Source: Carya illinoinensis
Taxonomy: Eukaryota; Streptophyta; Magnoliopsida; Fagales; Juglandaceae
DNA: 64,000 nucleotides
Assembly: GCF_018687715.1 (NCBI RefSeq)
Contig: NC_056758.1
Coordinates: 22,300,501 to 22,364,500 of the forward strand
Reading direction: 5' to 3'
The notes under the pieces are model-generated. The model saw only the letters and a list, made by a program, of their open reading frames with translations. It was not told where the DNA came from and searched no databases. The position numbers and the translations under genes were made by a program. Below are positions 25,049-39,900 of the stretch, in pieces. Positions within the stretch are counted from its first letter, which is position 1. Every line of letters starts with the position of its first letter.

Positions 25049-28000
25049 CTTGATAAAAACGGTCTAAAAGGCTTCGGGTAGGGGCCAACTTGTTGCAACG
25101 GCCAGGAAGGATCGCCTTGGTGCCGATTGGCAGTGATTCGAGCATTATCGACATGGAAGTGTGTCATGTCTTTGATAAATCCTAATCATCTAATTGAATC
25201 TTAGAATGTTGGAAACGACAAGAAAATCATTATGATCAGAATGAAAAAAATGGTTATGAAGAACAAAAAAGGAGGTTAAACTCGAAAGATTGTTGAGAGA
25301 TGACTAAATCTTGTGCAACTCGATTACATCCTTTGAATCAAGCTAAATGCTTAACGATGCGGCAGATGGGGAACCTTAGGGGAATGTGGCACATCTTGAA
25401 GTTGAGGAAACTAAATTGTAAGGTTTATGTTTGCTTCAAATCGAAGAATGAAACAAAAGATTGGTTTCTTGTTGTAAATTCGTTCAATGCCATAACTGAA
25501 CTAGTATGGTAGAGGAGGGGTGCAAACGATGACATTACGGATAAGGAAATTGTGTGAATGGCATGGGCTAGGGGCGGACTTGTCGCAATGCACAAGAAGG
25601 AGAACTTAGGTCGGATTGGCGGTGATTTCAGAATTATTCACATGGCCTTTCTTTTATTGACAGGTTTTGGATCTAGCCTAATCTTCTAAGTCAATCTTAG
25701 AATGATGAGAAACAACAAAGAAAGCAATAAGATCCATGTAAACAATGTTATAAAGAACTAAAAAGAAAAGTAGGCCCAAAACATTGTTGAGAGATTACTA
25801 ATCTTGTGTAAGTCAATTACTTCCCTTAATTCAACCTAAAGGGATAACCACGGGTAGATGGGGAACGTTAGAGGCGTGTGGCAGTTGTTGGACCTGAGGG
25901 AAACTAAATGTAAGGTTTATGTGGCCGTCCAAAGCGAGGAATGAAACAATAGACGAGTTTCCTTGTGTAAATTGGTCCAGTGCAAGAACTAAACAAGTAT
26001 GGTCAAGGTGGGGTGTAAACGTTGAAATTTTCCTTATGAAAATGGTCTAAAAGGCTTCGTGTAGGGGCCAACTTGTTGCAACGGCCATGAAGGATCGCCT
26101 TGGTACCGATTGGCGGTGATTCGAGCATTATCGACATGGAAGTGTGTCATGTCTTTGATAAAGCCAAATCATCTAATTCAATCTTAAAATGTTGGAAAAC
26201 GACAAGAAAATCAATATGATCAAAATGAAGGAAATGGTTACGAAGAACAAAAAAGGAGGTTAAACTCGAAACAATGCTGAGAGATGACTAAATCTTGTGC
26301 AACTCGATTACATCCTTTGAATCAAGCAAAAAGCTTAACAATGCGGTATATGGGGAACCTTAGGGGAATGTGGCACTTCTTGAAGTTGAGGAAACTAAAT
26401 TGTAAGGTTTATGTTTGCTTCAAATGGAAGAATGAAACAAAAGATTGGTTTCTTGTTGTAAATTCGTTCAATGCCAGAACTGAACTAGTATGGTAGAGGT
26501 GGGGTGCAAACGATGACATTACGGATGAGGAAATGGTGGGAATGGCATGGGCTAGGGGTGGACTTGTTGCAATGCACCAGAAGGAGAACTTCGGTCGGAT
26601 TGGCGGTGAGTTCAGCATTATTCACATGCCCTTTCTTTTATTGGTAGGTTTTGGATCCAGCCGAAGCTTCTAAGTCAATTTTAGAATGATGAGAAACAAC
26701 AAAGAAAGTAATAAGATCCGTATAAACAATGTTATAAAGAACTAAAAAGAAAAGTAGGCCCAAAACATTGTTGAGAGATTACTAATTTTGTGTAAGTCAA
26801 TTACTTCCCTTAATTCAACCAAAAGGGGATAACCACGGGTAGATGGGGAACGTTTGAGGCGTGTGGCAGTTGTTGGACCTGAGGGAAACTAAATGTAAGG
26901 TTTATGTGGGCGTCCAAAGCGAGGAATGAAACAATAGACGAGTTTCCTTGTGTAAATTGGTCCAGTGCAAGAACTAAACAAGTATGGTCAAGGTGGGGTG
27001 TAAACGTTGAAATTTTCTTGATAAAAACGGTCTAAAAGGCTTCGGGTAGGGGCCAACTTGTTGCAACGGCCAGGAAGGATCGCCTTGGTGCCGATTGGCA
27101 GTGATTCGAGCATTATCGACATGGAAGTGTGTCATGTCTTTGATAAATCCTAATCATCTAATTGAATCTTAGAATGTTGGAAACGACAAGAAAATCATTA
27201 TGATCAGAATGAAAAAAATGGTTATGAAGAACAAAAAAGGAGGTTAAACTCGAAAGATTGTTGAGAGATGACTAAATCTTGTGCAACTCGATTACATCCT
27301 TTGAATCAAGCTAAATGCTTAACGATGCGGCAGATGGGGAACCTTAGGGGAATGTGGCACATCTTGAAGTTGAGGAAACTAAATTGTAAGGTTTATGTTT
27401 GCTTCAAATCGAAGAATGAAACAAAAGATTGGTTTCTTGTTGTAAATTCGTTCAATGCCAGAACTGAACTAGTATGGTAGAGGAGGGGTGCAAACGATGA
27501 CATTACGGATAAGGAAATTGTGTGAATGGCATGGGCTAGGGGCGGACTTGTCGCAATGCACAAGAAGGAGAACTTAGGTCGGATTGGCGGTGATTTCAGA
27601 ATTATTCACATGGCCTTTCTTTTATTGACAGGTTTTGGATCTAGCCTAATCTTCTAAGTCAATCTTAGAATGATGAGAAACAACAAAGAAAGCAATAAGA
27701 TCCATGTAGACAATGTTATAAAGAACTAAAAAGAAAAGTAGGCCCAAAACATTGTTGAGAGATTACTAATCTTGTGTAAGTCAATTACTTCCCTTAATTC
27801 AACCTAAAGGGATAACCACGGGTAGATGGGGAACGTTTGAGGCGTGTGGCAGTTGTTGGACCTGAGGGAAACTAAATGTAAGGTTTATGTGGGCGTCCAA
27901 AGCGAGGAATGAAACAATAGACGAGTTTCCTTGTGTAAATTGGTCCAGTGCAAGAACTAAACAAGTATGGTCAAGGTGGGGTGTAAACGTTGAAATTTTC

Positions 28001-28999
28001 TTGATAAAAACGGTCTAAAAGGCTTCGGGTAGGGGCCAACTTGTTGCAACGGCCAGGAAGGATCGCCTTGGTACCGATTGGCGGTGATTCGAGCATTATC
28101 GACATGGAAGTGTGTCATGTCTTTGATAAAGCCAAATCATCTAATTCAATCTTAAAATGTTGGAAAACGAAAAGAAAATCAATATGATCAAAATGAAGGA
28201 AATGGTTACGAAGAACAAAAAAGGAGGTTAAACTCGAAACAATGCTGAGAGATGACTAAATCTTGTGCAACTCGATTACATCCTTTGAATCAAGCAAAAA
28301 GCTTAACAATGCGGTATATGGGGAACCTTAGGGGAATGTGGCACTTCTTGAAGTTGAGGAAACTAAGTTGTAAGGTTTATGTTTGCTTCAAATGGAAGAA
28401 TGAAACAAAAGATTGGTTTCTTGTTGTAAATTCGTTCAATGCCAGAACTGAACTAGTATGGTAGAGGTGGGGTGCAAACGATGACATTACGGATGAGGAA
28501 ATGGTGGGAATGGCATGGGCTAGGGGTGGACTTGTTGTAATGCACCAGAAGGAGAACTTCGGTCGGATTGGCGGTGAGTTCAACATTATTCACATGGCCT
28601 TTCTTTTATTGGTAGGTTTTGGATCCAGCCGAAGCTTCTAAGTCAATTTTAGAATGATGAGAAACAACAAAGAAAGTAATAAGATCCGTATAAACAATGT
28701 TATAAAGAACTAAAAAGAAAAGTAGGCCCAAAACATTGTTGAGAGATTACTAATCTTGTGTAAGTCAATTACTTCCCTTAATTCAACCAAAAGGGGATAA
28801 CCACGGGTAGATGGGGAACGTTAGAGGCGTGTGGCAGTTGTTGGACCTGAGGGAAACTAAATGTAAGGTTTATGTGGGCGTCCAAAGCGAGGAATGAAAC
28901 AATAGACGAGTTTCCTTGTGTAAATTGGTCCAGTGCAAGAACTAAACAAGTATGGTCAAGGTGGGGTGTAAACGTTGAAATTTTCTTGATAAAAAGGGT

Positions 29000-31900
29000 C
29001 TAAAAGGCTTCGGGTAGGGGCCAACTTGTTGCAACGGCCAGGAAGGATCGCCTTGGTGCCGATTGGCAGTGATTCGAGCATTATCGACATGGAAGTGTGT
29101 CATGTCTTTGATAAATCCTAATCATCTAATTGAATCTTAGAATGTTGGAAACGACAAGAAAATCATTATGATCAGAATGAAAAAAATGGTTATGAAGAAC
29201 AAAAAAGGAGGTTAAACTCGAAAGATTGTTGAGAGATGACTAAATCTTGTGCAACTCGATTACATCCTTTGAATCAAGCTAAATGCTTAACGATGCGGCA
29301 GATGGGGAACCTTAGGGGAATGTGGCACATCTTGAAGTTGAGGAAACTAAATTGTAAGGTTTATGTTTGCTTCAAATCGAAGAATGAAACAAAAGATTGG
29401 TTTCTTGTTGTAAATTCGTTCAATGCCATAACTGAACTAGTATGGTAGAGGAGGGGTGCAAACGATGACATTACGGATAAGGAAATTGTGTGAATGGCAT
29501 GGGCTAGGGGCGGACTTGTCGCAATGCACAAGAAGGAGAACTTAGGTCGGATTGGCGGTGATTTCAGAATTATTCACATGGCCTTTCTTTTATTGACAGG
29601 TTTTGGATCTAGCCTAATCTTCTAAGTCAATCTTAGAATGATGAGAAACAACAAAGAAAGCAATAAGATCCATGTAAACAATGTTATAAAGAACTAAAAA
29701 GAAAAGTAGGCCCAAAACATTGTTGAGAGATTACTAATCTTGTGTAAGTCAATTACTTCCCTTAATTCAACCTAAAGGGATAACCACGGGTAGATGGGGA
29801 ACGTTAGAGGCGTGTGGCAGTTGTTGGACCTGAGGGAAACTAAATGTAAGGTTTATGTGGCCGTCCAAAGCGAGGAATGAAACAATAGACGAGTTTCCTT
29901 GTGTAAATTGGTCCAGTGCAAGAACTAAACAAGTATGGTCAAGGTGGGGTGTAAACGTTGAAATTTTCCTTATGAAAATGGTCTAAAAGGCTTCGTGTAG
30001 GGGCCAACTTGTTGCAACGGCCATGAAGGATCGCCTTGGTACCGATTGGCGGTGATTCGAGCATTATCGACATGGAAGTGTGTCATGTCTTTGATAAAGC
30101 CAAATCATCTAATTCAATCTTAAAATGTTGGAAAACGACAAGAAAATCAATATGATCAAAATGAAGGAAATGGTTACGAAGAACAAAAAAGGAGGTTAAA
30201 CTCGAAACAATGCTGAGAGATGACTAAATCTTGTGCAACTCGATTACATCCTTTGAATCAAGCAAAAAGCTTAACAATGCGGTATATGGGGAACCTTAGG
30301 GGAATGTGGCACTTCTTGAAGTTGAGGAAACTAAATTGTAAGGTTTATGTTTGCTTCAAATGGAAGAATGAAACAAAAGATTGGTTTCTTGTTGTAAATT
30401 CGTTCAATGCCAGAACTGAACTAGTATGGTAGAGGTGGGGTGCAAACGATGACATTACGGATGAGGAAATGGTGGGAATGGCATGGGCTAGGGGTGGACT
30501 TGTTGCAATGCACCAGAAGGAGAACTTCGGTCGGATTGGCGGTGAGTTCAGCATTATTCACATGCCCTTTCTTTTATTGGTAGGTTTTGGATCCAGCCGA
30601 AGCTTCTAAGTCAATTTTAGAATGATGAGAAACAACAAAGAAAGTAATAAGATCCGTATAAACAATGTTATAAAGAACTAAAAAGAAAAGTAGGCCCAAA
30701 ACATTGTTGAGAGATTACTAATTTTGTGTAAGTCAATTACTTCCCTTAATTCAACCAAAAGGGGATAACCACGGGTAGATGGGGAACGTTTGAGGCGTGT
30801 GGCAGTTGTTGGACCTGAGGGAAACTAAATGTAAGGTTTATGTGGGCGTCCAAAGCGAGGAATGAAACAATAGACGAGTTTCCTTGTGTAAATTGGTCCA
30901 GTGCAAGAACTAAACAAGTATGGTCAAGGTGGGGTGTAAACGTTGAAATTTTCTTGATAAAAACGGTCTAAAAGGCTTCGGGTAGGGGCCAACTTGTTGC
31001 AACGGCCAGGAAGGATCGCCTTGGTGCCGATTGGCAGTGATTCGAGCATTATCGACATGGAAGTGTGTCATGTCTTTGATAAATCCTAATCATCTAATTG
31101 AATCTTAGAATGTTGGAAACGACAAGAAAATCATTATGATCAGAATGAAAAAAATGGTTATGAAGAACAAAAAAGGAGGTTAAACTCGAAAGATTGTTGA
31201 GAGATGACTAAATCTTGTGCAACTCGATTACATCCTTTGAATCAAGCTAAATGCTTAACGATGCGGCAGATGGGGAACCTTAGGGGAATGTGGCACATCT
31301 TGAAGTTGAGGAAACTAAATTGTAAGGTTTATGTTTGCTTCAAATCGAAGAATGAAACAAAAGATTGGTTTCTTGTTGTAAATTCGTTCAATGCCAGAAC
31401 TGAACTAGTATGGTAGAGGAGGGGTGCAAACGATGACATTACGGATAAGGAAATTGTGTGAATGGCATGGGCTAGGGGCGGACTTGTCGCAATGCACAAG
31501 AAGGAGAACTTAGGTCGGATTGGCGGTGATTTCAGAATTATTCACATGGCCTTTCTTTTATTGACAGGTTTTGGATCTAGCCTAATCTTCTAAGTCAATC
31601 TTAGAATGATGAGAAACAACAAAGAAAGCAATAAGATCCATGTAGACAATGTTATAAAGAACTAAAAAGAAAAGTAGGCCCAAAACATTGTTGAGAGATT
31701 ACTAATCTTGTGTAAGTCAATTACTTCCCTTAATTCAACCTAAAGGGATAACCACGGGTAGATGGGGAACGTTTGAGGCGTGTGGCAGTTGTTGGACCTG
31801 AGGGAAACTAAATGTAAGGTTTATGTGGGCGTCCAAAGCGAGGAATGAAACAATAGACGAGTTTCCTTGTGTAAATTGGTCCAGTGCAAGAACTAAACAA

Positions 31901-33903
31901 GTATGGTCAAGGTGGGGTGTAAACGTTGAAATTTTCTTGATAAAAACGGTCTAAAAGGCTTCGGGTAGGGGCCAACTTGTTGCAACGGCCAGGAAGGATC
32001 GCCTTGGTACCGATTGGCGGTGATTCGAGCATTATCGACATGGAAGTGTGTCATGTCTTTGATAAAGCCAAATCATCTAATTCAATCTTAAAATGTTGGA
32101 AAACGAAAAGAAAATCAATATGATCAAAATGAAGGAAATGGTTACGAAGAACAAAAAAGGAGGTTAAACTCGAAACAATGCTGAGAGATGACTAAATCTT
32201 GTGCAACTCGATTACATCCTTTGAATCAAGCAAAAAGCTTAACAATGCGGTATATGGGGAACCTTAGGGGAATGTGGCACTTCTTGAAGTTGAGGAAACT
32301 AAGTTGTAAGGTTTATGTTTGCTTCAAATGGAAGAATGAAACAAAAGATTGGTTTCTTGTTGTAAATTCGTTCAATGCCAGAACTGAACTAGTATGGTAG
32401 AGGTGGGGTGCAAACGATGACATTACGGATGAGGAAATGGTGGGAATGGCATGGGCTAGGGGTGGACTTGTTGTAATGCACCAGAAGGAGAACTTCGGTC
32501 GGATTGGCGGTGAGTTCAACATTATTCACATGGCCTTTCTTTTATTGGTAGGTTTTGGATCCAGCCGAAGCTTCTAAGTCAATTTTAGAATGATGAGAAA
32601 CAACAAAGAAAGTAATAAGATCCGTATAAACAATGTTATAAAGAACTAAAAAGAAAAGTAGGCCCAAAACATTGTTGAGAGATTACTAATCTTGTGTAAG
32701 TCAATTACTTCCCTTAATTCAACCAAAAGGGGATAACCACGGGTAGATGGGGAACGTTAGAGGCGTGTGGCAGTTGTTGGACCTGAGGGAAACTAAATGT
32801 AAGGTTTATGTGGGCGTCCAAAGCGAGGAATGAAACAATAGACGAGTTTCCTTGTGTAAATTGGTCCAGTGCAAGAACTAAACAAGTATGGTCAAGGTGG
32901 GGTGTAAACGTTGAAATTTTCTTGATAAAAAGGGTCTAAAAGGCTTCGGGTAGGGGCCAACTTGTTGCAACGGCCAGGAAGGATCGCCTTGGTGCCGATT
33001 GGCAGTGATTCGAGCATTATCGACATGGAAGTGTGTCATGTCTTTGATAAATCCTAATCATCTAATTGAATCTTAGAATGTTGGAAACGACAAGAAAATC
33101 ATTATGATCAGAATGAAAAAAATGGTTATGAAGAACAAAAAAGGAGGTTAAACTCGAAAGATTGTTGAGAGATGACTAAATCTTGTGCAACTCGATTACA
33201 TCCTTTGAATCAAGCTAAATGCTTAACGATGCGGCAGATGGAGAACCTTAGGGGAATGTGGCACATCTTGAAGTTGAGGAAACTAAATTGTAAGGTTTAT
33301 GTTTGCTTCAAATCGAAGAATGAAACAAAAGATTGGTTTCTTGTTGTAAATTCGTTCAATGCCAGAACTGAACTAGTATGGTAGAGGTGGGGTGCAAACG
33401 ATGACATTACGGATAAGGAAATGGTGTGAATGGCATGGGCTAGGGGCGGACTTGTCGCAATGCACCAGAAGGAGAACTTAGGTCGGATTGGCGGTGATTT
33501 CAGAATTATTCACATGGCCTTTCTTTTATTGACAGGTTTTGGATCTAGCCTAATCTTCTAAGTCAATCTTAGAATGATGAGAAACAACAAAGAAAGCAAT
33601 AAGATCCGTATAAACAATGTTATAAAGAACTAAAAAGAAAAGTAGGCCCAAAACATTGTTGAGAGATTACTAATCTTGTGTAAGTCAATTACTTCCCTTA
33701 ATTCAACCTAAAGGGATAACCACGGGTAGATGGGGAACGTTAGAGGCGTGTGGCAGTTGTTGGACCTGAGGGAAACTAAATGTAAGGTTTATGTGGGCGT
33801 CCAAAGCGAGGAATGAAACAATAGACGAGTTTCCTTGTGTAAATTGGTCCAGTGCAAGAACTAAACAAGTATGGTCAAGGTGGGGTGTAAACGTTGAAAT
33901 TTT
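29000..33903 (+). repeat. Five-unit segment duplicated 8855 bp downstream, copy 2
   Basis: Partner of about 20145-25048. It includes the rare marker cagatggagaacc at about 33234, seen elsewhere only at about 24379, and gtcgcaatgcacc at about 33456. The hybrid X half with ggccaggaagg followed by ggtaccgat is at about 31987-32011 here and at about 23132-23156 in copy 1, so the hybrid junction was already present before the duplication. Confidence 0.8.
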
Positions 33904-36900
33904 CCTTATGAAAATGGTCTAAAAGGCTTCGTGTAGGGGCCAACTTGTTGCAACGGCCATGAAGGATCGCCTTGGTACCGATTGGCGGTGATTCGAGCAT
34001 TATCGACATGGAAGTGTGTCATGTCTTTGATAAAGCCAAATCATCTAATTCAATCTTAAAATGTTGGAAAACGACAAGAAAATCAATATGAACAAAATGA
34101 AGGAAATGGTTACGAAGAACAAAAAAGGAGGTTAAACTCGAAACAATGCTGAGAGATGACTAAATCTTGTGCAACTCGATTACATCCTTTGAATCAAGCA
34201 AAAAGCTTAACAATGCGGTATATGGGGAACCTTAGGCGAATGTGGCACTTCTTGAAGTTGAGGAAACTAAATTGTAAGGTTTATGTTTGCTTCAAATGGA
34301 AGAATGAAACAAAAGATTGGTTTCTTGTTGTAAATTCGTTCAATGCCAGAACTGAACTAGTTTGGTAGAGGTGGGGTGCAAACGATGACATTACGGATGA
34401 GGAAATGGTGGGAATGGCATGGGCTAGGGGTGGACTTGTTGCAATGCACCAGAAGGAGAACTTCGGTCGGATTGGCGGTGAGTTCAGCATTATTCACATG
34501 GCCTTTCATTTATTGGTAGGTTTTGGATCCAGCCGAAGCTTCTAAGTCAATTTTAGAATGATGAGAAACAACAAAGAAAGTAATAAGATCCGTATAAAAA
34601 ATGTTATAAAGAAGTAAAAAGAAAAGTAGGCCCAAAACATTGTTGAGAGATTACAAATCTTGTGTAAGTCAATTACTTCCCTTAATTCAACCTAAAGGGA
34701 TAACCACGGGTAGATGGGGAACGTTAGAGGCGTGTGGCAGTTGTTGGACCTGAGGGAAACTAAATGTAAGGTTTATGTGGGCGTCCAAAGCGAGGAATGA
34801 AACAATAGACGAGTTTCCTTGTGTAAATTGGTCCAGTGCAAGAACTAAACAAGTATGGTCAAGGTGGGGTGTAAACGTTGAAATTTTCTTGATAAAAACG
34901 GTCTAAAAGGCTTCGGGTAGGGGCCAACTTGTTGCAACGGCCAGGAAGGATCGCCTTGGTGCCGATTGGCAGTGATTCGAGCATTATCGACATGGAAGTG
35001 TGTCATGTCTTTGATAAATCCTAATCATCTAATTGAATCTTAGAATGTTGGAAACGACAAGAAAATCATTATGATCAGAATGAAAAAAATGGTTATGAAG
35101 AACAAAAAAGGAGGTTAAACTCGAAAGATTGTTGAGAGATGACTAAATCTTGTGCAACTCGATTACATCCTTTGAATCAAGCTAAATGCTTAACGATGCG
35201 GCAGATGGGGAACCTTAGGGGAATGTGGCACATCTTGAAGTTGAGGAAACTAAATTGTAAGGTTTATGTTTGCTTCAAATCGAAGAATGAAACAAAAGAT
35301 TGGTTTCTTGTTGTAAATTCGTTCAATGCCAGAACTGATCTAGTATGGTAGAGGTGGGGTGCAAACGATGACATTACGGATAAGGAAATGGTGTGAATGG
35401 CATGGGCTAGGGGCGGACTTGTCGCAATGCACAAGAAGGAGAACTTAGGTCGGATTGGCGGTGATTTCAGAATTATTCACATGGCCTTTCTTTTATTGAC
35501 AGGTTTTGGATCTAGCCTAATCTTCTAAGTCAATCTTAGAATGATGAGAAACAACAAAGAAAGCAATAAGATCCATATAAACAATGTTATAAAGAACTAA
35601 AAAGAAAAGTAGGCCCAAAACATTGTTGAGAGATTACTAATCTTGTGTAAGTCAATTACTTCCCTTAATTCAACCTAAAGGGGATAACCACGGGTAGATG
35701 GGGAACGTTAGAGGCGTGTGGCAGTTGTTGGACCTGAGGGAAACTAAATGTAAGGTTTATGTGGGCGTCCAAAGCGAGGAATGAAACAATAGACGAGTTT
35801 CCTTGTGTAAATTGGTCCAGTGCAAGAACTAAACAAGTATGGTCAAGGTGGGGTGTAAACGTTGAAATTTTCTTGATAAAAACGGTCTAAAAGGCTTCGG
35901 GTAGGGGCCAACTTGTTGCAACGGCCAGGAAGGATCGCCTTGGTGCCGATTGGCGGCGATTCGACCATTATCGACATGGAAGTGTGTCATGTCTTTGATA
36001 AATCCTAATCATCTAATTGAATCTTAGAATGTTGGAAACGACAAGAAAATCATTATGATCAGAATGAAAAAAATGGTTATGAAGAACGAAAAAGGAGGTT
36101 AAACTCGAAAGATTGTTGAGAGATGACTAAATCTTGTGCAACTCGATTACATCCTTTGAATCAAGCTAAATGCTTAACGATGCGGCAGATGGGGAACCTT
36201 AGGGGAATGTGGCACATCTTGAAGTTGAGGAAACTAAATTGTAAGGTTTATGTTTGCTTCAAATCGAAGAATGAAACAAAAGATTGGTTTCTTGTTGTAA
36301 ATTCGTTCAATGCCAGAACTGATCTAGTATGGTAGAGGTGGGGTGCAAACGATGACATTACGGATAAGGAAATGGTGTGAATGGCATGGGCTAGGGGCGG
36401 ACTTGTCGCAATGCACAAGAAGGAGAACTTAGGTCGGATTGGCGGTGATTTCAGAATTATTCACATGGCCTTTCTTTTATTGACAGGTTTTGGATCTAGC
36501 CTAATCTTCTAAGTCAATCTTAGAATGATGAGAAACAACAAAGAAAGCAATAAGATCCGTATAAACAATGTTATAAAGAACTAAAAAGAAAAGTAGGCCC
36601 AAAACATTGTTGAGAGATTACTAATCTTGTGTAAGTCAATTACTTCCCTTAATTCAACCTAAAGGGGATAACCACGGGTAGATGGGGAACGTTAGAGGCG
36701 TGTGGCAGTTGTTGGACCTGAGGGAAACTAAATGTAAGGTTTATGTGGGCGTCCAAAGCGAGGAATGAAACAATAGACGAGTTTCCTTGTGTAAATTGGT
36801 CCAGTGCAAGAACTAAACAAGTATGGTCAAGGTGGGGTGTAAACGTTGAAATTTTCTTGATAAAAACGGTCTAAAAGGCTTCGGGTAGGGGCCAACTTGT

Positions 36901-39900
36901 TGCAACGGCCAGGAAGGATCGCCTTGGTGCCGATTGGCGGTGATTCGAGCATTATCGACATGGAAGTGTGTCATGCCTTTGATAAATCCTAATCATCTAA
37001 TTGAATCTTAGAATGTTGGAAACGACAAGAAAATCATTATGATCAGAATGAAAAAAATGGTTATGAAGAACGAAAAAGGAGGTTAAACTCGAAAGATTGT
37101 TGAGAGATGACTAAATCTTGTGCAACTCGATTACATCCTTTGAATCAAGCTAAATGCTTAACGATGCGGCAAATGGGGAACCTTAGGGGAATGTGGCACA
37201 TCTTGAAGTTGAGGAAACTAAATTGTAAGGTTTATGTTTGCTTCAAATCGAAGAATGAAACAAAAGATTGGTTTCTTGTTGTAAATTCGTTCAACGCCAG
37301 AACTGAACTAGTATGGTAGAGGTGGGGTGCAAACGATGACATTACGGATAAGGAAATGGTGTGAATGGCATGGGCTAGGGGCGGACTTGTCGCAATGCAC
37401 AAGAATGAGAACTTAGGTCGGATTGGCGGTAATTTCAGAATTATTCACATGGCCTTTCTTTTTATTGACAGGTTTTGGATCTAGCCTAATCTTCTAAGTC
37501 AATCTTAGAATGATGAGAAACAACAAAGAAAGCAATAAGATCCGTATAAACAATGTTATAAAGAACTAAAAAGAAAAGTAGGCCCAAAACATTGTTGAGA
37601 GATTACAAATCTTGTGTAAGTCAATTACTTCCCTTAATTCAACCTAAAGGGATAACCACGGGTAGATGGGGAACGTTAGAGGCGTGTGGCAGTTGTTGGA
37701 CCTGAGGGAAACTAAATGTAAGGTTTATGTGGGCGTCCAAAGCGAGGAATGAAACAATAGACGAGTTTCCTTGTGTAAATTGGTCCAGTGCAAGAACTAA
37801 ACAAGTATGGTCAAGGTGGGGTGTAAACGTTGAAATTTTCTTGATAAAAACGGTCTAAAAGGCTTCGGGTAGGGGCCAACTTGTTGCAACGGCCAGGAAG
37901 GATCGCCTTGGTGCCGATTGGCAGTGATTCGAGCATTTTCGACATGGAAGTGTGTCATGTCTTTGATAAATCCTAATCATCTAATTGAATCTTAGAATGT
38001 TGGAAACGACAAGAAAATCATTATGATCAGAATGAAAAAAATGGTTATGAAGAACAAAAAAGGAGGTTAAACTCGAAAGATTGTTGAGAGATGACTAAAT
38101 CTTGTGCAACTCGATTACATCCTTTGAATCAAGCTAAATGCTTAACGATGCGGCAGATGGGGAACCTTAGGGGAATGTGGCACATCTTGAAGTTGAGGAA
38201 ACTAAATTGTAAGGTTTATGTTTGCTTCAAATCGAAGAATGAAACAAAAGATTGGTTTCTTGTTGTAAATTCGTTCAATGCCAGAACTGAACTAGTATGG
38301 TAGAGGTGGGGTGCAAACGATGACATTACGGATAAGGAAATGGTGTGAATGGCATGGGCTAGGGTCGGACTTGTCGCAATGCACAAGAAGGAGAACTTAG
38401 GTCGGATTGGCGGTGATTTCAGAATTATTCACATGGCCTTTCTTTTTATTGACAGGTTTTGGATCTAGCCTAATCTTCTAAGTCAATCTTAGAATGATGA
38501 GAAACAACAAAGAAAGCAATAAGATCCGTATAAACAATGTTATAAAGAACTAAAAAGAAAAGTAGGCCCAAAACATTGTTGAGAGATTACAAATCTTGTG
38601 TAAGTCAATTACTTCCCTTAATTCAACCTAAAGGGATAACCACGGGTAGATGGGGAACGTTAGAGGCGTGTGGCAGTTGTTGGACCTGAGGGAAACTAAA
38701 TGTAAGGTTTATGTGGGCGTCCAAAGCGAGGAATGAAACAATAGACGAGTTTCCTTGTGTAAATTGGTCCAGTGCAAGAACTAAACAAGTATGGTCAAGG
38801 TGGGGTGTAAACGTTGAAATTTTCTTGATAAAAACGGTCTAAAAGGCTTCGGGTAGGGGCCAACTTGTTGCAACGGCCAGGAAGGATCGCCTTGGTGCCG
38901 ATTGGCGGCGATTCGACCATTATCGACATGGAAGTGTGTCATGTCTTTGATAAATCCTAATCATCTAATTGAATCTTAGAATGTTGGAAACGACAAGAAA
39001 ATCATTATGATCAGAATGAAAAAAATGGTTATGAAGAACAAAAAAGGAGGTTAAACTCGAAAGATTGTTGAGAGATGACTAAATCTTGTGCAACTCGATT
39101 ACATCCTTTGAATCAAGCTAAATGCTTAACGATGCGGCAGATGGGGAACCTTAGGGGAATGTGGCACATCTTGAAGTTGAGGAAACTAAATTGTAAGGTT
39201 TATGTTTGCTTCAAATCGAAGAATGAAACAAAAGATTGGTTTCTTGTTGTAAATTCGTTCAATGCCAGAACTGATCTAGTATGGTAGAGGTGGGGTGCAA
39301 ACGATGACATTACGGATAAGGAAATGGTGTGAATGGCATGGGCTAGGGGCGGACTTGTCGCAATGCACAAGAAGGAGAACTTAGGTCGGATTGGCGGTGA
39401 TTTCAGAATTATTCACATGGCCTTTCTTTTATTGACAGGTTTTGGATCTAGCCTAATCTTCTAAGTCAATCTTAGAATGATGAGAAACAACAAAGAAAGC
39501 AATAAGATCCGTATAAACAATGTTATAAAGAACTAAAAAGAAAAGTAGGCCCAAAACATTGTTGAGAGATTACTAATCTTGTGTAAGTCAATTACTTCCC
39601 TTAATTCAACCTAAAGGGCATAACCACGGGTAGATGGGGAACGTTAGAGGCGTGTGGCAGTTGTTGGACCTGAGGGAAACTAAATGTAAGGTTTATGTGG
39701 GCGTCCAAAGCGAGGAATGAAACAATAGACGAGTTTCCTTGTGTAAATTGGTCCAGTGCAAGAACTAAACAAGTATGGTCAAGGTGGGGTGTAAACGTTG
39801 AAATTTTCTTGATAAAAACGGTCTAAAAGGCTTCGGGTAGGGGCCAACTTGTTGCAACGGCCAGGAAGGATCGCCTTGGTGCCGATTGGCGGTGATTCGA

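Larger units (their letters stand above)
20145..33903 (+). repeat. Higher-order block III: 4-unit HOR (3936 bp) with optional fifth unit
   Basis: Y anchors in order are A 20381, B 21365, A 22349, B 23333, A 24317 | A 25300, B 26284, A 27268, B 28252 | A 29236, B 30220, A 31204, B 32188, A 33172. The first A of each group shares gccataactgaac. The second B of each shares gttgtaatgcacc and gttcaacatt. The fifth A (24317 and 33172) shares cagatggagaacc and gtcgcaatgcacc. The X half after the second B shares gataaaaagggtc (about 24067, 28986, 32933). Groups 2 and 3 are spaced 3936 bp apart. Group 1 matches group 2 at 4919 bp and group 3 at 8855 bp. Confidence 0.85.
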
